DNA of 64,000 nucleotides from Bin55 sp965203735 (GCA_965203735.1 OZ241909.1:2418001-2482000), one strand, 5' to 3'; shown: positions 1 through 10,010, counted from the first letter of the stretch. Translations and numbers: made by a program. The notes: generated by a model not told the origin, from the sequence alone.

Positions 1-80
1 ATCCAAACCTTTACCTGATCTTGCAACCAGCCAGGTACTTCAATCTCACCCTCTACAGTCTTTGGTTGCACAGACTTCAT
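1..80 (-). CDS. N-terminus of an unknown protein, cut by the window edge
   Basis: An open frame on the minus strand begins at an ATG at 78-80 and runs off the left edge. It gives 26 residues starting MKSVQPKTVEGEIEVPG and ending in a W-L-Q-D-Q-V-K-V-W stretch. The composition looks like coding sequence, but the fragment is too short to name a family. No strong Shine-Dalgarno sequence precedes it. Confidence 0.35.
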   Translation of the reverse strand, partial: MKSVQPKTVEGEIEVPGWLQDQVKVW

Positions 81-487
81 CGGCTCATGTGTTAACGTAA
101 ACGTTTAGAAAATTGTAGTTTAGAAGCAGAAACAACAGCGGCAAGTAATTCTCGTCTACACCAAGGCACTGTTGCACAACCACATCATCGAATTTAGACT
201 AGGACACTAGCCACAAGTCGATCTCTGTTCTGAAGCGATCAAGTACCCATCAATTAAAGAAAGTCTCTATAACCTATTGATTAAAATATCTTTTGTCTTT
301 CTGTGACTATACGAAGTGCGTCAAATTCCGGTTACCCATCAAGTACAAGTCTAACAATTTATTTGGCTTTAGCAATGGGCTCGCTCGGTCTCGGGCGAAG
401 ACTTTACGCGGCAAGACTGATTTCTTCTGAGCGTTTGACTAGACAAGCATACTGCTAAGAGTGGATTGTGATCGCAATCCCTCAGAC
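81..487. other. Gene-free stretch
   Basis: About 400 bases between the divergently placed gene start at the left edge and the terminator of the M16 protease gene. It is AT-rich and has stops in all frames. It presumably holds the promoter of the left-edge gene, but I see no convincing promoter pair or repeat. Confidence 0.4.
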
Positions 488-528
488 AAAAAAAGCGACC
501 CCCAACAACCGAAGTCATTGGGGGCCGC
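488..528 (-). terminator. Rho-independent terminator of the M16 protease gene
   Basis: Read on the minus strand, a GC-rich stem (GCGGCCCCCAA pairing with TTGGGGGTCGC, one mismatch) closes a short loop and is followed directly by seven T. It lies about 25 bases beyond the stop codon at 553, so it ends the protease transcript. Confidence 0.85.
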
Positions 529-552
529 CAATCTAAAGAAATCGGGCGAGGT

Positions 553-3366
553 CTATTCGCCAGACTCCTCCATCAAACTTGCAAAATCCCCTGAAGTCAC
601 AATGGAAATCTTGCTAGGATCGATGTATTTCGAGAATACCGTACTAACTTCCTCGGCTGTAAGACCCGCGATTTTGTCTTCTCTAGCTTGACGGAAGTCC
701 ATATCGCGACCGTAGAACATGTCGGAATTCAGCATGCCTGAGATCGTGAAGTCACTTGACCGTTGACGCTGGTTGGAATCTAATATCCCCTTCTTTGCAG
801 CCTCAACTTCCTCCTCTGTGAATCCTTCGGCAACTGCTCGCTCTATCTCCTCTAGAAACGCCGCGACAACCTTTTCAGAATTGTCGGGTCCCGAAATAGC
901 GTAGCCATTGAAGTATCCACGATTGTCGATGGGATGTGCGGAGAAACCCGCACCCACACCGTAAGACATTCCATCCTTTTGCCTAATTCGTGTAGCTAAC
1001 CTAGAGTTGAGGAAGCCACCGCCCATGATGTAGGAGGCCACGTACATTGCTTCGTAATCCGGGTTGGTGTCCCTAAAAGGAAAGTCGTATCCTGCGTACA
1101 TCACAGCATTCGCTTTGTCGGGTGCCTCGATGGCATCTCGAAGTGCCGGGTGACTTTGCGAGTCGCTTGCTATACGTTCGTAAGGAACGGAACTCATCCA
1201 ATCACCAAATTCTTCTTCAAGCAAAGGAATTATGGTATCGGGGTCAAAGTCTCCGACAATCGTAATGGTTGTTCCCGGACCGATACCGATGGTCTGCTCG
1301 TAGTACTCACGGGCATCTTCCAACGTCACGTTTGTGAAACCTTCAATGTCCTCATCGATGGAAGAAACATAGCGGGGATCGCCTTTCTCGTAACGATTAA
1401 GGTGCTTTTGAAGGGCGTAGCTCGCCTTGTAATTTGGTTCCGAGCGGGAAGATTCGAGGTTAGCCAACGTTGCCTTTCGTATCAACTCGAACTCTTCGGG
1501 ATCCCAAGCAGGATTCTTAGCGACGTCTGCAAATAAACGAATGGACTCCTCCAAGTTTTGACGATCGGTATTTATGGTTATTCCGCCATTGCCGACACTA
1601 CCACTTAACTTCAATCGATTCATTTCGTCTTCAATTTCTGTCCGGCTGTATTTGAAGCTTCCCCTCATCGGCATGGAAGATGCCATCGATGCGACATAGC
1701 CTTTATCCCACCTCGTTTGCAAAGTACCTGTACGAAGATTAATTCTGAGCGAGACCGCGTCTCCTCGATTTTCCTTCGTCAAGATCGCCATCTTTGCGCC
1801 GTTCGACATATTCATGAATTCGGACCGGCTTGCAATGTTGGATAGGGAAGGCTCAAAGTCCTCTCCCTCCGCAAGGGCTTCGCGTCCTTCGTAGCCTGCC
1901 ACCATTTCTTGAACATCAGGTGTGGCCGGCACTTCTACACGAGGAGGAGTCTCGTCTACCGGCCTAAAGTAGGCTATCGTTCTATTGGATGTCTTCAAGT
2001 ACTTCTTGGCAGCCTCATGTACGAGTTCGGGGGTAACCTTCTCGATATTGTCACGGTAGAGGAACAGTAGTCTCCAATCCCCCATCGCTCCCCACTCGCT
2101 CATGCTTTGTCCTATCCCCATAGGATTCCTGAACGAAACTTCTATGGAGTTCAAGTAGTCGGTTTTTGCTCGGTTGACCTCTTCCTGTGTTGGAGGGTTT
2201 TCCACCATCTCTTCGATGGTAGCTTCGATAGCTGCAGTTGCTTCGTCAAGAGACCCATCCATAGGAACTGCCGCATTTGCGATAAACATTCCTGGCTGCG
2301 CAAATTGCTCGGCCGAGGATCCCGCACCAACCGCAATCTGGGTCTCGATCAAGCCCTTGTACAACCTGCTTGAAGGTCCGTTGCCCATGATGTATGCCAA
2401 TACATCCACTGCAGCGTACTCGGGATGGGAGCCAGCAGGAATGTGATAGCCCATCATTACCATCTGCATATCACCAACACGTTCTAACGATACAACTCGT
2501 TCGCCGTCCTGAGCTGGTTCCGCGGTATAGGAAGGATCGATCATGTTTGAACCGCTGCGATCTGGTCGTGGAATACGCCCAAACGTGTCAAGGATCATTT
2601 CCAATGTACGATCAGGATCAAACCTTCCCGCAATCATCAACTGAGCATTGTCCGGTTGGTAGTACTTCTTGTAGAAAGCCCGCATACGCTCAAGCGTTAC
2701 TCCTTCAATATCTGACTTAGTGCCGATCGTTGAGTTGCCGTAGTTGTGCCAGTCAAAGGCAGCAGATTTGAGTCGACTGTAGAGTACTCTGAACGGATTG
2801 TTCTCTCCGCTTTGCCACTCATTAACAATGACTGATACCTCGGAGTCAAAGTCGTCTCTGGAGATGAATGAATTGACCATTCGGTCAGATTCCAAGTCCA
2901 ACGCCCATTCCAAATTGTCGTCGGAGGCCTTAAACGTCTCGTAATAGTTGGTTCGATCGAGCCATGTAGATCCGTTAGCTGATACTCCTCGTTCGGAAAG
3001 TTCCCCAGGTATGTCAGGATGGTTTGGTGTCCCCTTGAACACTAAGTGCTCAAGAAAGTGAGCCAATCCAGTTTCGCCGTACGGCTCGTGACGCGATCCA
3101 ACGAAGTAGGTTATGTTCACTAATGTGTTCTGTTGGCTATTGTCAGGAAACAACAGCACTCGGAGCCCGTTGTCCAATTGGTATTCCGTAATGCCTTCGA
3201 CACTGGCAACTTTGGTTGCTGTGGGGGTATAGTCGGATGCCTCTTCCGAGGACTTGATCTCAGTAGCCTCTACAGTCTCTTGCGCATGAATCGCGCCGAC
3301 AAGTAGCAACACAACTGTTGCGAAGGCTAGATGGATTGCAGAAAAACGTTCCGTCCTAAGGTTCAT
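553..3366 (-). CDS. Secreted M16-family zinc metallopeptidase (two-domain, pitrilysin/insulinase-like)
   Basis: The 937-residue protein starts with a hydrophobic signal peptide (about residues 8-28, ending AIHAQ) and is probably periplasmic. The inverted zinc motif HxxEH is at H103-F-L-E106-H107. The third zinc ligand fits E183 (VNEW), exactly 76 residues after H107, as is standard for M16 enzymes. The length fits two M16 halves; the second half, from about residue 500, lacks HxxEH as expected and has the usual second-half text (SYGVGAGFSAHP). M16 enzymes degrade peptides inside a clamshell cavity. It is transcribed alone and ends at a strong terminator; no partner gene adjoins it. The fold and catalytic class are well supported; the substrate is unknown. 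Confidence 0.93.
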   Translation of the reverse strand: MNLRTERFSAIHLAFATVVLLLVGAIHAQETVEATEIKSSEEASDYTPTATKVASVEGITEYQLDNGLRVLLFPDNSQQNTLVNITYFVGSRHEPYGETGLAHFLEHLVFKGTPNHPDIPGELSERGVSANGSTWLDRTNYYETFKASDDNLEWALDLESDRMVNSFISRDDFDSEVSVIVNEWQSGENNPFRVLYSRLKSAAFDWHNYGNSTIGTKSDIEGVTLERMRAFYKKYYQPDNAQLMIAGRFDPDRTLEMILDTFGRIPRPDRSGSNMIDPSYTAEPAQDGERVVSLERVGDMQMVMMGYHIPAGSHPEYAAVDVLAYIMGNGPSSRLYKGLIETQIAVGAGSSAEQFAQPGMFIANAAVPMDGSLDEATAAIEATIEEMVENPPTQEEVNRAKTDYLNSIEVSFRNPMGIGQSMSEWGAMGDWRLLFLYRDNIEKVTPELVHEAAKKYLKTSNRTIAYFRPVDETPPRVEVPATPDVQEMVAGYEGREALAEGEDFEPSLSNIASRSEFMNMSNGAKMAILTKENRGDAVSLRINLRTGTLQTRWDKGYVASMASSMPMRGSFKYSRTEIEDEMNRLKLSGSVGNGGITINTDRQNLEESIRLFADVAKNPAWDPEEFELIRKATLANLESSRSEPNYKASYALQKHLNRYEKGDPRYVSSIDEDIEGFTNVTLEDAREYYEQTIGIGPGTTITIVGDFDPDTIIPLLEEEFGDWMSSVPYERIASDSQSHPALRDAIEAPDKANAVMYAGYDFPFRDTNPDYEAMYVASYIMGGGFLNSRLATRIRQKDGMSYGVGAGFSAHPIDNRGYFNGYAISGPDNSEKVVAAFLEEIERAVAEGFTEEEVEAAKKGILDSNQRQRSSDFTISGMLNSDMFYGRDMDFRQAREDKIAGLTAEEVSTVFSKYIDPSKISIVTSGDFASLMEESGE

Positions 3367-3791
3367 GTATTAATCCAGTTGATGAATTCGGTGGTCAAGA
3401 CACGGGGCGCAGTAGTACTTCAAGAGTTCAGTGCGTTTTGCATGCATTTGGGGTGTCTTGCTGCGCAAATTATAGACTACGAAAGACCATTCCACTCCAT
3501 TTGAAGAATTGGATCCCTGAAATTTGATGCGGCAGAAAATCTAGTCTTGTAGACGATCCCAATTGGTCACTGAAATCGTCAACGTCCATTGGGTTCGATG
3601 CATGCAAAACGGCGGAAGGCACGCTTTTTCATATGGACCTAAAGTCTCTAAACTCGTCAAACTGCCATAATTAACGGATTCGAGGGCACGAATCAGCCAA
3701 TGGAACGGTAAGTTTCGTTTCATTGAGGATGCCAATAGCTCTGGCACTGCACCAGAGACCAGCAGTCAAGAAGACATCGCAAACCGTTGCA
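3367..3791. other. Divergent intergenic region between the protease and the formate dehydrogenase operon
   Basis: This stretch must hold promoters for both directions. On the minus strand a perfect TATAAT lies at 3474-3469. The fdsG frame stays open upstream of the chosen start, so part of 3723-3791 could be coding if the gene starts earlier. Confidence 0.4.
3469..3474 (-). promoter_or_regulatory. Candidate -10 box for the M16 protease gene
   Basis: A perfect TATAAT on the minus strand about 100 bases upstream of the protease start. No good -35 hexamer stands 16-18 bases upstream of it, so the call rests on the -10 alone. Confidence 0.3.
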
Positions 3792-4235
3792 ATGACTGAA
3801 GAAAATGTACGAGAGTTGGTCGAACCATACGCACCTGTTACGGGAGGTCTCATCCAAGCTCTCCGCCGATTGATGAGCGAATTTGGATTTATCGATCCAG
3901 AACACATACCCAGCATTGCTGACGTGTTCAACATAAGCAAAGCGGAAGTTCGAGGAGTCATAAGCTTCTACCACGACTTTAGAACCCAACGACCTGCTCG
4001 AAATCGTGTTCGAATCTGCCAAGCAGAAGCATGCCAAGCCCTAGGATCGAGAAAACTCACTCAGGAAATCGAGTCTCATTTCAAGGTAAAGTTGGGAGAT
4101 GCCTCCGAAGACCGGTCCATTGAACTCGACCCCGTCTACTGTCTGGGACTCTGCTCAGTCGGTCCCTCCCTTCAGGTCAACGACCGCCTTATTGCTAGAG
4201 GAACGATTGAATCAGTAAAAGGAGCTACAGCGTGA
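3792..4235 (+). CDS. fdsG: NAD-dependent formate dehydrogenase gamma subunit (NuoE-like)
   Basis: A thioredoxin-like [2Fe-2S] subunit that carries electrons within the soluble FdsGBA complex. The four cluster cysteines are C76, C81, C117 and C121 (counted from this start), in the NuoE spacing Cx4C...Cx3C, and the text GVISFYHDFR is typical of the family. I chose ATG 3792 because the protein (147 residues) then matches the usual short N-terminus. In-frame TTG 3723 and ATG 3729 would add 23 or 21 residues, and none of the three has a clear Shine-Dalgarno. The stop overlaps the GTG start of fdsB by four bases, so the two are translationally coupled. Confidence 0.9.
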   Translation: MTEENVRELVEPYAPVTGGLIQALRRLMSEFGFIDPEHIPSIADVFNISKAEVRGVISFYHDFRTQRPARNRVRICQAEACQALGSRKLTQEIESHFKVKLGDASEDRSIELDPVYCLGLCSVGPSLQVNDRLIARGTIESVKGATA

Positions 4236-5734
4236 AGGTTCGGCTATCCGACGACTCCTCGGCTCGAGCGCTTGATTCAAGGAGTGTCGAGACTCAGCTG
4301 CGGCAGCAAGAAATAGACACCGAATTAGTGGGTTCCCTCGGATTGCATTGGTTGGAACCACTCCTAGAAGTCTCGTTGGAAGACAAGAGATTCACTTTTG
4401 CCAATGTCTCAGTTTCAAATCTCGCCGAAATACTTCAGTCTCTGCCTCCAAACGGAGATCCTAGTTCGAACTCCAGCTTCGTAGGAACACTATCGGAGCA
4501 GCAGTACTTGAGCAGACAGCACAGGTTAGTCTTTAGCCGAGCGGGAAGTTGCAATCCTCTGAACTTTCCAAATTCCGAGCTAATCGACTCCGTTCTCTCA
4601 GCTGACCCACAAGCACTCATTGATTCCGTGGAAACTTCGGGGTTGCGAGGCCGAGGCGGCGCAGGGTTTCCTGCACACATCAAATGGCGGACTGTTGCCG
4701 AAACGCCGTCTGATCAGAAATATGTTGTCTGCAATGCAGACGAAGGTGATTCTGGAACATTCTCTGATCGAATGCTCATGGAAGGGGATCCATTCAAACT
4801 TATAGAAGGTATGGTCATTGCCGGCTATGCAACAGGATCGAACAAAGGAATCATCTACTTAAGGTCCGAATACCCCGTTGCACTCGAGTATCTCTCGCAA
4901 GCAATAGACCTAGCATATTCCAACCAATGGCTTGGAACTGAGATACGCGGTTCGAACTTTCATTTTGATCTGGAAATCTTCGTGGGGGCGGGAGCCTACA
5001 TCTGCGGAGAAGAAACTTCAATGCTCGAGAGCCTCGAGGGCAAACGAGGACAGATTCGATTCAAGCCACCTGTTCCTGCGATAGCGGGCTTGTTTGGTAA
5101 ACCCACTCTTGTTCACAACGTCATAACCCTTGCATCTCTACCAGGAATTTTTGAGATTGGCGCAGAGGAATATGCCACCCTAGGTGTAGGTCGGTCCACC
5201 GGTACGATGCCATTTCAAATTTCCGGCAACGTAAAGAGAGGCGGACTGATTGAAATTCCTTTCGGAACACCCGTTCGTACACTCGTGGAGGACTTCGGGG
5301 GAGGCACACTGTCCGGTCGGCCGTTTCGCACGGTTCAAATAGGCGGTCCACTCGGTGCATACTTGTCCGAGAAGGAGCTCAACACGCCTTTAACCTATGA
5401 GCATATGGAGGAAATAGGCGCGGGAATCGGACATGGAGGGCTTGTCGTGTTCGACGACACAGTTGACCTTCGTGAGCAAGCCGAGTACGCTTTTGAGTTT
5501 TGCGAAATCGAATCCTGCGGAAAATGCACTCCTTGTCGCATTGGGTCCGTTCGAGGGAAGGAGACGATGAGGCGGTTTAAGAACGGTGCAGACATCCGTA
5601 CCTATCAACTGATCGAAGATCTGTGTGACGTCATGGAGCAAGCCAGCCTCTGTCAAATGGGCGGGATGACACCCATCCCCGTCCGCAGCGCCATGCAGCG
5701 CTTTCCCGAGGACTTCGGAAGGAGCGCGATATGA
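4232..5734 (+). CDS. fdsB: NAD-dependent formate dehydrogenase beta subunit (NuoF-like, FMN and [4Fe-4S])
   Basis: This flavin subunit passes electrons from formate to NAD+. The 500-residue protein has the NuoF signatures: GLRGRGGAGFP for nucleotide binding, CNADEGDSGTFSDR for FMN, GAGAYICGEETSML, and a C-terminal [4Fe-4S] site at C429, C432, C435 and C474. The first 90 or so residues are divergent. GTG is the start and overlaps the fdsG stop; the end overlaps the fdsA start as ATGA. The tight spacing indicates one operon with equal subunit supply. Confidence 0.95.
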   Translation: MKVRLSDDSSARALDSRSVETQLRQQEIDTELVGSLGLHWLEPLLEVSLEDKRFTFANVSVSNLAEILQSLPPNGDPSSNSSFVGTLSEQQYLSRQHRLVFSRAGSCNPLNFPNSELIDSVLSADPQALIDSVETSGLRGRGGAGFPAHIKWRTVAETPSDQKYVVCNADEGDSGTFSDRMLMEGDPFKLIEGMVIAGYATGSNKGIIYLRSEYPVALEYLSQAIDLAYSNQWLGTEIRGSNFHFDLEIFVGAGAYICGEETSMLESLEGKRGQIRFKPPVPAIAGLFGKPTLVHNVITLASLPGIFEIGAEEYATLGVGRSTGTMPFQISGNVKRGGLIEIPFGTPVRTLVEDFGGGTLSGRPFRTVQIGGPLGAYLSEKELNTPLTYEHMEEIGAGIGHGGLVVFDDTVDLREQAEYAFEFCEIESCGKCTPCRIGSVRGKETMRRFKNGADIRTYQLIEDLCDVMEQASLCQMGGMTPIPVRSAMQRFPEDFGRSAI

Positions 5735-8565
5735 GACTAATTGAGCCTGACTTGGGCACTCCGGCACCCAAGACCGGGGACCGTCCCAATGTTCGTGTCT
5801 CCATCGACGGAAGACCGGTAGAGGTGGAAAGCGGCACTTCGATCATGCGTGCAGCGTCACTTGCCGATGTTCCTGTTCCAAAACTCTGTGCTACCGACAG
5901 CATTGAGGCGTTTGGCTCATGTCGATTGTGTCTAGTCGAGGTGGAAGGTCGACGAGGACTAATTGCGTCTTGCACCGAGCCCGTTCAGGACGGAATGAAG
6001 GTGCGAACGCAAACTCCGAACATTGAGAGGATCCGTCGCAATGTAATGGAACTGTACATTTCTGATCACCCGCTCGACTGCCTTACATGTTCTGCCAATG
6101 GTGATTGCGAACTACAGGACACAGCAGGATCGGTAGGATTGCGTGAAGTCCGTTACGCAGAGGGAGCAAATCACCTCAGCGAAGCTGTCGACGCATCGAA
6201 CCCTTACTTTTCGTTCGATCCAAGCAAGTGCATTGTCTGCTCCCGATGCGTCCGAGCTTGCGAGGAGGTACAAGGTACCTATGCGCTCACTATCGACGGC
6301 CGAGGATTCGAATCCAAGGTAGCGACCTCAGCCGATAGTTTTATAGATTCCGAATGCGTCGCCTGTGGAGCGTGCGTACAGGCGTGCCCCACCGCTACCT
6401 TGATGGAAAAAAGTGTTATCGAGCATGGAGTACCTGATAGTACCGTCCTGACCACTTGCGCATATTGCGGTGTTGGCTGCTCGTTCAAGGCTGAACTAAA
6501 GGGTGACCAAGTCGTGCGCATGGTGCCGTACAAAGACGGAATGGCAAATCACGGCGCTTCATGTGTCAAGGGAAGATTTGCTTGGGGCTACACCAAACAT
6601 CCGGATCGCATCACTCGACCCATGATTCGAGAGTCAATCAATGACCCTTGGACGGACGTGGATTGGGATGAGGCGATTGAGTTCACTGCAAGACGATTCG
6701 AGGAAATCCAGAAGAAGTACGGTCGTAAGTCTATTGGAGGAATCACATCCTCCAGAACAACTATTGAAGATGTGTACGCAGTACAGAAAATGGTACGTAC
6801 GGCGTTCGGCAACAACAACGTCGATACTTGTGCGCGCGTTTGCCATTCACCTACTGGCTACGGACTAAAGCAGACATTTGGTACATCAGCGGGAACTCAA
6901 AACTTTGACTCAGTTCGCGATGCGGATGTCATCGTAATCATTGGTGCGAATCCAACCGAAGGCCATCCGGTATTCGCCTCGCAGATAAAGAAAAGAGCTG
7001 CCGAGGGAGCTCAACTCATTGTCTTGGATCCACGAAAGATCGATTTGGTCAGGTCCCCGCACGTCGAAGCAACCTTGCACCTACCCTTGCTGCCTGGCAC
7101 CAACGTGCCAGTGATGAACTCGATTGCCCACGTTGTAGTTACAGAGGACCTACTGAATCGAGAATTCGCCCAAGAACGTTGCGAAATTGATTCGTTTAAC
7201 GAGTGGATCGAGTTCATTAGCCGCGACGAACACAGTCCTGAGAACGTGGCTCAAATTGCAAGTGTGCCTGCGAAGTCCATTAGAGATGCAGCACGGCTCT
7301 ATGCGAATGCGAACAATGCGGCGATCTACTACGGATTAGGTGTGACGGAGCACAGTCAGGGATCAACTATGGTCATGGCCATGGCGAATCTGGCGATGGC
7401 AACGGGCAACATTGGTCGCCCTGGCGTCGGCGTAAATCCGCTTCGTGGTCAGAACAATGTTCAGGGTGCGGTTGACGTGGGATCTTTCCCCCACGAGCTA
7501 CCGGGCTACAGGCACATATCCGATGACATCGTTCGTCAGCAGTTTTCCGATGAATGGAACGTAGATATTGATCCCGAACCAGGATTTCGCATTCCCAACA
7601 TGTTTGACGAAGCATGTGCTGGACGTTTCAAGGGAATGTTCATCCAAGGAGAGGATTTTCTTCAGTCCGATCCAAACACTCGGCATGTAGAAGAAGCGCT
7701 TGGGTCGATGGACTGTGTAGTTGTTCAGGACCTGTTTCTCACTGAAACGGCAAAGATGGCTCACGTATTCCTACCAGGAACCACTTTCCTTGAAAAAAAC
7801 GGCACTTTTGTCAATGCAGAGCGTCGACTGAACCGAGTCCGACCCGTCATATCACCAGCGTCTGGATTACAGGAATGGGAAGCTGTTCAACGGCTTGCCA
7901 ACGCGATGGGATATCCAATGAACTTCAAAAGCAGCTCAGAGATAATCGACGAGATAGCGAGCCTTACTCCCATTTTTGCTGGTGTTTCCCATGAGTACCT
8001 AGATGAAGTGAATAGCGTGCAATGGCCATGCAACGACTCTGCACCGTTGGGAACTCCCATCATGCATGTAGAGAACTTCGCTAGAGGCAAGGGGTTGTTT
8101 GTTACCACTGAATATGAACCCACTACAGAGAGAACCAATCGAAAGTTCCCGTTGTTGCTCACTACCGGTCGGAGACTCGCACAATACAACGTAGGAACTC
8201 AAACTCGGCGAACGCCCAATAACACTTGGCTAAAGGAAGATCAACTGGAAATTCACCCGGCGGATGCAGAGGTACGGGGAATTCGTACGGGGGATTGGGT
8301 AGCGATACGAAGTCGAATGGGTGAGATCACGCTACGAGCCAAGGTGTCCGAACGACTGAGCCCAGGTGTCATCTACACAACTTTCCACCACCCATCCACC
8401 GGAACGAATGTCATTACTACGGATCAATCCGATTGGGCGACAAACTGTCCTGAGTACAAAGTGACAGCGGTTGAAGTACTTCCTGCCAACCACCGTTCCC
8501 CTTGGAATGGTCAATTCCTCGAGCGAGAGGAACATCAAAAGAGCCTACTTCCAGCCGGAGGCTAG
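5731..8565 (+). CDS. fdsA: NAD-dependent formate dehydrogenase alpha subunit (molybdenum catalytic subunit)
   Basis: This subunit oxidises formate to CO2 at a bis-MGD molybdenum site. In order it has a [2Fe-2S] ferredoxin domain (C53, C64, C67, C81), a NuoG-type cluster with one histidine ligand (H113, C117, C120, C126), two [4Fe-4S] ferredoxin clusters (C167-C177 and C209-C219), and the molybdopterin domain with its own [4Fe-4S] site (C243, C246, C250, C278). The likely molybdenum ligand is C371, followed by H372, in the text ARVCHSPT. It is cysteine, so no selenocysteine insertion is needed. At 944 residues it has the normal length for soluble, NAD-linked FdsA. Confidence 0.96.
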   Translation: MRLIEPDLGTPAPKTGDRPNVRVSIDGRPVEVESGTSIMRAASLADVPVPKLCATDSIEAFGSCRLCLVEVEGRRGLIASCTEPVQDGMKVRTQTPNIERIRRNVMELYISDHPLDCLTCSANGDCELQDTAGSVGLREVRYAEGANHLSEAVDASNPYFSFDPSKCIVCSRCVRACEEVQGTYALTIDGRGFESKVATSADSFIDSECVACGACVQACPTATLMEKSVIEHGVPDSTVLTTCAYCGVGCSFKAELKGDQVVRMVPYKDGMANHGASCVKGRFAWGYTKHPDRITRPMIRESINDPWTDVDWDEAIEFTARRFEEIQKKYGRKSIGGITSSRTTIEDVYAVQKMVRTAFGNNNVDTCARVCHSPTGYGLKQTFGTSAGTQNFDSVRDADVIVIIGANPTEGHPVFASQIKKRAAEGAQLIVLDPRKIDLVRSPHVEATLHLPLLPGTNVPVMNSIAHVVVTEDLLNREFAQERCEIDSFNEWIEFISRDEHSPENVAQIASVPAKSIRDAARLYANANNAAIYYGLGVTEHSQGSTMVMAMANLAMATGNIGRPGVGVNPLRGQNNVQGAVDVGSFPHELPGYRHISDDIVRQQFSDEWNVDIDPEPGFRIPNMFDEACAGRFKGMFIQGEDFLQSDPNTRHVEEALGSMDCVVVQDLFLTETAKMAHVFLPGTTFLEKNGTFVNAERRLNRVRPVISPASGLQEWEAVQRLANAMGYPMNFKSSSEIIDEIASLTPIFAGVSHEYLDEVNSVQWPCNDSAPLGTPIMHVENFARGKGLFVTTEYEPTTERTNRKFPLLLTTGRRLAQYNVGTQTRRTPNNTWLKEDQLEIHPADAEVRGIRTGDWVAIRSRMGEITLRAKVSERLSPGVIYTTFHHPSTGTNVITTDQSDWATNCPEYKVTAVEVLPANHRSPWNGQFLEREEHQKSLLPAGG

Positions 8566-8584
8566 TGCAGGTTCCGGAGAGATC

Positions 8585-9424
8585 TTGAACGTCCAACATC
8601 GCGCAGTTCCAATACAGAAATTCGGGTCCAGTCTGGAAACTACCGACGATTTCGTTACGATCGAAGAGCCTTTAGAGATTCGAATTAGGTACTTTGTCGA
8701 GGATCAAATTCGCGAAAACAGCCTTTCGGTCACGATGCGAACTCCTGGTGACGATCTCGACTTGGCTTGCGGCTTCCTCCTGAGCGAAGGCATTGTCAAA
8801 GACTATTCACAAATTCAAGAAGCTGTACTTGGCCCGAACCGGGAAAACGCTCCGAGTGTGGAAAACGTGGTGTCGATCCAGCTTCACGAAAGCGCCCGGT
8901 TCGACCCCGACTCTCTCTTGCGCCACTTCTACACTACATCCAGTTGTGGAGTGTGCGGAAAAGTGTCATTGGCAACCGTGAAAGTTCATGTTCCACCACA
9001 TTTGCCTTCCGATTTCAAGATTTCTGCCGACCAGATTGCGCTGCTACCTAACAACCTTCGCAATCGACAGATGGAGTTTTCAAAGACCGGCGGATTACAT
9101 GCCAGTGCTTTGTTCGACAGCGACGCCAAAATACTCAGGGTCCGAGAGGACGTTGGAAGGCACAATGCTTTGGACAAACTCCTTGGGTCATTCCGAGAAT
9201 CGGGACTGGACTCTTTGCGAACAAGTGGTTTGCTACTGAGCGGACGGGCAAGCTTCGAATTGCTTCAAAAAGCGGCTATAGCCGGAATTCCACTTGTAGC
9301 TTCCATTGGTCCTCCATCCTCGTTGGCAATCGATCTCGCGCGTGATCAAGACATTACCCTGCTTGGTTTCCTCCGAGACGAAACTTTCAATCTCTACCAC
9401 GGTGAACGAGTCGTTCGTGATTGA
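8585..9424 (+). CDS. fdhD: Formate dehydrogenase accessory sulfurtransferase
   Basis: FdhD (called FdsC in fds operons) passes sulfur from a cysteine desulfurase to the molybdenum cofactor, which activates formate dehydrogenase. The conserved CxxC pair is C121-G-V-C124 within TTSSCGVCGK, and the texts DLACGFLLSEGI, GGLHASALF and DVGRHNALDKL are family signatures. I chose TTG 8585 because GGAGAG stands about six bases upstream and because an earlier in-frame ATG (8471) lies deep inside fdsA. The gene follows fdsA by 19 bases and overlaps mobA. Confidence 0.93.
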   Translation: MNVQHRAVPIQKFGSSLETTDDFVTIEEPLEIRIRYFVEDQIRENSLSVTMRTPGDDLDLACGFLLSEGIVKDYSQIQEAVLGPNRENAPSVENVVSIQLHESARFDPDSLLRHFYTTSSCGVCGKVSLATVKVHVPPHLPSDFKISADQIALLPNNLRNRQMEFSKTGGLHASALFDSDAKILRVREDVGRHNALDKLLGSFRESGLDSLRTSGLLLSGRASFELLQKAAIAGIPLVASIGPPSSLAIDLARDQDITLLGFLRDETFNLYHGERVVRD

Positions 9425-10010
9425 GAAAGCCAATATCACCGGGATCATTCTTTGTGGTGGCCGTGGTGCACGACTTAGCGGATTGGACAAACCTCTCATC
9501 GATTTAGGTAACCAACGCATTGTTGATTGCATGATCGAACGATTGCGCGATCAAGTTTGCGACCTGATTCTCTCCTGTTCGAGAAATGTTGCTCTCTACG
9601 AAGCACTGGGGTTCCATGTTGTTGTAGATGGTGAGCCATCGGAAGGACCTCTTGCCGGACTGCATGAGTCGTTCTCAAGGGTAGAGACAGATTGGGTCTT
9701 AACGACGCCTGGCGACGTTCCATTCATTCCGACAACGCTAGTAGACCGTCTGCGAAGAGATGCATTAAATCAAGGCGTCGCGGTTCCATCGATCGAGGGA
9801 CAGCAGCAGAATCTCTGCATGCTCATCGGCAAAGCAAAACGAGAATCACTGTCGGACTTCTATATCAAGGGAGGGAGAGCCGTGAAAGAGTGGTTGCAGC
9901 AACGCAACATTCCTGCGACCGATTTATCTGATATGGCTCTAGACTTCCTCAATGTCAATACAATGTACGAACTTAACGAAGCGCGTTCTCGCTTCGCACT
10001 CGAAAATTAG
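9417..10010 (+). CDS. mobA: Molybdenum cofactor guanylyltransferase
   Basis: MobA attaches GMP to molybdopterin to form the MGD cofactor used by formate dehydrogenase. The N-terminal nucleotide-binding motif LCGGRGARLSGLDKP and the text TTPGDVPFIP are characteristic, and the length (197 residues) is normal. Start GTG 9417 overlaps the fdhD stop by eight bases; GTG 9402 is an alternative five codons upstream. Its place as last gene of the fds operon gives the module its own cofactor-finishing step. No fdsD (small delta subunit) gene is present where one is often found. Confidence 0.9.
   Translation: MIEKANITGIILCGGRGARLSGLDKPLIDLGNQRIVDCMIERLRDQVCDLILSCSRNVALYEALGFHVVVDGEPSEGPLAGLHESFSRVETDWVLTTPGDVPFIPTTLVDRLRRDALNQGVAVPSIEGQQQNLCMLIGKAKRESLSDFYIKGGRAVKEWLQQRNIPATDLSDMALDFLNVNTMYELNEARSRFALEN

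Noticed and set aside
6821..6850. Selenocysteine at the formate dehydrogenase active site
   Set aside because: The codon at the molybdenum-ligand position encodes cysteine and no in-frame TGA occurs in fdsA.
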